Origin: Polytrichum commune
Taxonomy: Eukaryota; Streptophyta; Polytrichopsida; Polytrichales; Polytrichaceae
DNA length: 64,000 nt
Reading direction: 5' to 3'
Assembly: GCA_950295325.1 (NCBI GenBank)
Contig: OX485803.1
Span: 39,757,554-39,821,553 of the forward strand
Below the pieces are notes generated by a model, which worked only from the letters and a program-made list of their open reading frames with translations, ran no database searches and was not told the DNA's origin. Each line of letters opens with the position of its first letter. The first letter of the stretch is position 1. Made by a program: the position numbers and the translations under genes. Positions 61,587 through 64,000 of the stretch are shown one piece after another.

Positions 61587-63200
61587 TTGCGACCAACTTT
61601 GTTACGTTTTTGGATCTTGGTACTCCGAAACAAAAGGTGGGAGTACTACAGACCAAGGCACGAAGATCGCAACGTTGTCCCTTACCATGCAACATTGTTA
61701 TTGGTGTGGGGTGCACAGTTGAATTTACAACGAATAAATACAACGTATTGGTCATATTATCTCTTAAAATACGCAATGAAATGTGAACCTCATGGCCCCA
61801 TTAACTTAAACAAAAATAATGCTGAACGATTGGGACTTCATGGAGCTTCCGACGCACAACTCAAACTCATATCATCTCTTATCATAGCTAAACCGGTCTC
61901 ACCTTCAGAAGCAGGCTAGCAGCGCTTGCGTGCTTACAAATACCAACTAATCAAAAAAGCATTGTTGTCAGATACCTCGACTCCAAACCACCTACACTAC
62001 GAACACGAATGATCACTAGATCAAGAGTATTGGGCTTTCATCCCATTGACATTTACAGCAACATACCCCATAAATACGAAGATATGACATTCACCGATTA
62101 TTTCAAGAGGTTCGACATGGATAAAATATGCAGACGCAATGTAACCTCTTTTGGAAAAGACAAGCTCGGATTTTACATATATGAAACTCATAAAATCACG
62201 AGGTTCACAGATTTTCATCCCATCCATAATTCAGAGGCATTCTTTTTTAATGTGCTCATTCGCACCATTCCTTTCAGAAACGAAAATGATCTTCTCTCTG
62301 CTACAAACATCAAAAAAAGTTATATCCGTGAATGTCAAGATCGTGGAATCATTTCAAACCTAGACACCATTCAAGACTACTTATTACAATACGCACATTG
62401 CAACCTCATAGACACAAAGAAACGATCTCAACTACTCGAGCAACTTTTAGAAGAGTATCCATACTTGAACCATGAACACATACCACAAGATATTCATGTC
62501 TCGACTCCGTTATCGGATGCCGAGAGAATAAATACAAAACGAGCACCTAAACATATTGACCACGTGTTCGACATTGATATTGCGGATATGGTACTCACCG
62601 AGGAACAACAACACGTTATGGACAACATTCTTCAAAATCCACATGGACTACACATCCTCACAAGTTCTCCAGGAAGCGGAAAAACGTTTTTTGTAAATAT
62701 ATCACCCAATACTTTCAAAAGCACAATAAAAAGTCATTCTCTCTGCAACCACAGGAGCAGCAACACTTAGGCTTTCCAAATCTGCATCTACAATCCACAC
62801 CGTATTTCGTATACCAACACATGGCTATTTATCTGTGCTACATGAACCAAACCCCGTCTTGACTAAATTAAAGAACGCAGACATCATAATCATTGATGAA
62901 ATGTCAATGATGACTAGCAACATGTTGTGTGCAGTGGAACAACGCCTCAGACAAAGCACCCTCACCACATGCACATTTTCATTCCAAAACAAACTTGTCA
63001 TATTAGTTGGAGACCTCGCCCAACTGCCCGCAATATGAACACACACACCAAAAGCACCAGACATCATTTGTAAAGCATGTCACATAACCTCCGTTCCATG
63101 CTGGGCAATTGCAAAACAACATACGCTTCAAACATCTGTTAGACATTCATCCGACCCATTGTACCTCCAATTCCTAAACATAATATGACATCGACCACCT
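61587..63200 (+). pseudogene. Helitron-type Rep/PIF1 helicase remnant
   Basis: Successive plus-strand segments in shifting frames: EYYRPRHEDRNVVPYHATLL and NTTYWSYYLLKYAMK (Rep-C-terminal-like; 61638-61919), YEDMTFTDYFKRF, NSEAFFFNVLIRTIPF and IQDYLL (62009-62560), LTEEQQHVMDNILQNPHGLH then SSPGSGKTFFV (Walker A, about 62598-62695), a frameshift, then ADIIIIDEMSMM (Walker B, about 62877-62910), GDLAQLPAI and HSSDPLYLQFL. The gene order matches Helitron RepHel proteins. At least three lesions: TAG at 61918-61920, a frameshift near 62700 and TGA at 63036. No HUH Rep motif was found upstream. Confidence 0.75.
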
Positions 63201-63811
63201 AATGTGAGCGCCAATCACCCCCACCCTTCAATTGCGTCCTAGTCCAGGTGAGGGATCATGAGCTACATTCAATATTCAAGTCACAAGTGCAAGCAAGGAA
63301 AAAGATTGGGAGAAGTGGTGTGTATAACACCCTTTTCTTTATTTATTAACCCCACTAGCATTCAAAAATGCTTAATCACCGTACAATGTCCATCACAAGG
63401 ACCAATCCCCTTCCGTCCCCCTCTGAATGGATTTCATCAATCCTCCATTAGCTAAGAACTCAACCCCCTGCCTAACCCCCTTGCTACTGCACCAACATCT
63501 CCCATTCGGTACTCCTCTCCATTCAGTTTACCTTCCACCTCACAAAACCTGGCCTCTGCTCGTCCCAAACTCGGAAATTCTCCCGTCCACCAGCTTGTCT
63601 CCTCCAACTACAGTTGCGTCTAACCTCCTCCACCTATCCCCGGAGCAACAAATTCCCTGCCTCCCGGCAGACCACCTTGCCCCCGGTTTTGACCCACACA
63701 ACATGCTTACCAACACTGGACCATAGTGTACCTGTGCACTTGTCATTCCGGCCGAACCTTTTAGCTTCGGTGTCGTTGCAGATGTGCTAATGTAACGCTA
63801 GGACAATTAAC
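63201..63811. other. C-rich flank of the Helitron remnant
   Basis: No gene recognised. A 99-codon Pro-rich frame at 63427-63726 looks compositional. 'GCGTCCTAGTCCaGGTGAG' near 63233 recurs near 11424. Confidence 0.4.
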
Positions 63812-63869
63812 GGATCGCTAAACATGATCGTGAACGTTTATTAATGCCCACGATCATGTTTAGCGATCC
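63812..63869. repeat. Perfect 21-bp stem-loop
   Basis: 63812-63832 (GGATCGCTAAACATGATCGT plus G) and 63849-63869 are exact reverse complements with a 16-nt loop AACGTTTATTAATGCC. It lies about 650 bp past the helicase remnant. It could be a transposon 3' hairpin or a tiny foldback; no CTRR end follows within the next 20 nt. Confidence 0.8.
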
Positions 63870-64000
63870 CCTTCCTCCTGCATCCAGCCTCCTCAACACA
63901 CCCTTACCTCAATCATGGAAGCTGCTCCTCAGCGCCGCTAGCTCCCTCCTCTGCCACTCATTGTTCACCCAAGACCAGAGTACATGAAGGCCGATACTGC

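Noticed and set aside
1-64000. LTR retrotransposons, CRISPR arrays, rRNA and tRNA genes
   Set aside because: Looked for gag-pol motifs, paired LTRs, regularly spaced short repeats and tRNA box A/B pairs; none was convincing.

Overview
The window is nuclear DNA from a land plant. The evidence is a plant-type 3-ketoacyl-CoA synthase (FAE1/KCS family) and a plant PTEN2-type phosphatase split by twelve GT-AG introns, both set in long AT-rich, gene-poor DNA full of decayed DNA transposons. Which plant cannot be fixed from the sequence. A hemerythrin-like pseudogene, a Tc1 remnant and the low gene density make a non-seed plant (moss, liverwort, hornwort, lycophyte or fern) a reasonable guess, and it is only a guess.

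Layout. 1-35.6 kb holds no convincing intact gene. It carries MITE-like elements (two copies of a G-run-ended element, at least four members of a family with palindromic ends, two copies of another TIR element), tandem arrays (60-bp units near 11.8-12.1 kb, 281-bp units near 26.5-27.3 kb, about 165-bp units near 33.7-34.1 kb), a hAT-like fragment near 5.1 kb and several hairpins. 35.6-49.3 kb is the genic island: an intronless KCS gene (+, 36722-38395) preceded by a five-unit array of about 195 bp that runs into its start codon, and a 13-coding-exon PTEN2 gene (-, 49254-39819). The two genes converge, about 1.4 kb apart. PTEN2 introns 4, 5, 9, 11 and 12 contain copies of repeats also found elsewhere in the window.

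50-64 kb is a transposon graveyard: a 343-bp hairpin, a 640-bp TIR element with 10-bp flanking repeats, a 1.45-kb near-perfect palindrome flanked by 9-bp target-site duplications (Mutator-like), a broken two-exon hemerythrin (HHE) gene on the minus strand, a 541-bp MITE touching a dead Tc1/mariner transposase, 'CCCACCCATG' minisatellites, and a decayed Helitron-type Rep/PIF1 helicase at 61.6-63.2 kb followed by a perfect 21-bp stem-loop.

Functionally, KCS would act in very-long-chain fatty acid elongation in the ER, and PTEN2 in phosphoinositide or protein dephosphorylation. No operon-like relation between them is implied. The remaining sequence reads as mobile-element history, unusually rich in long inverted repeats.
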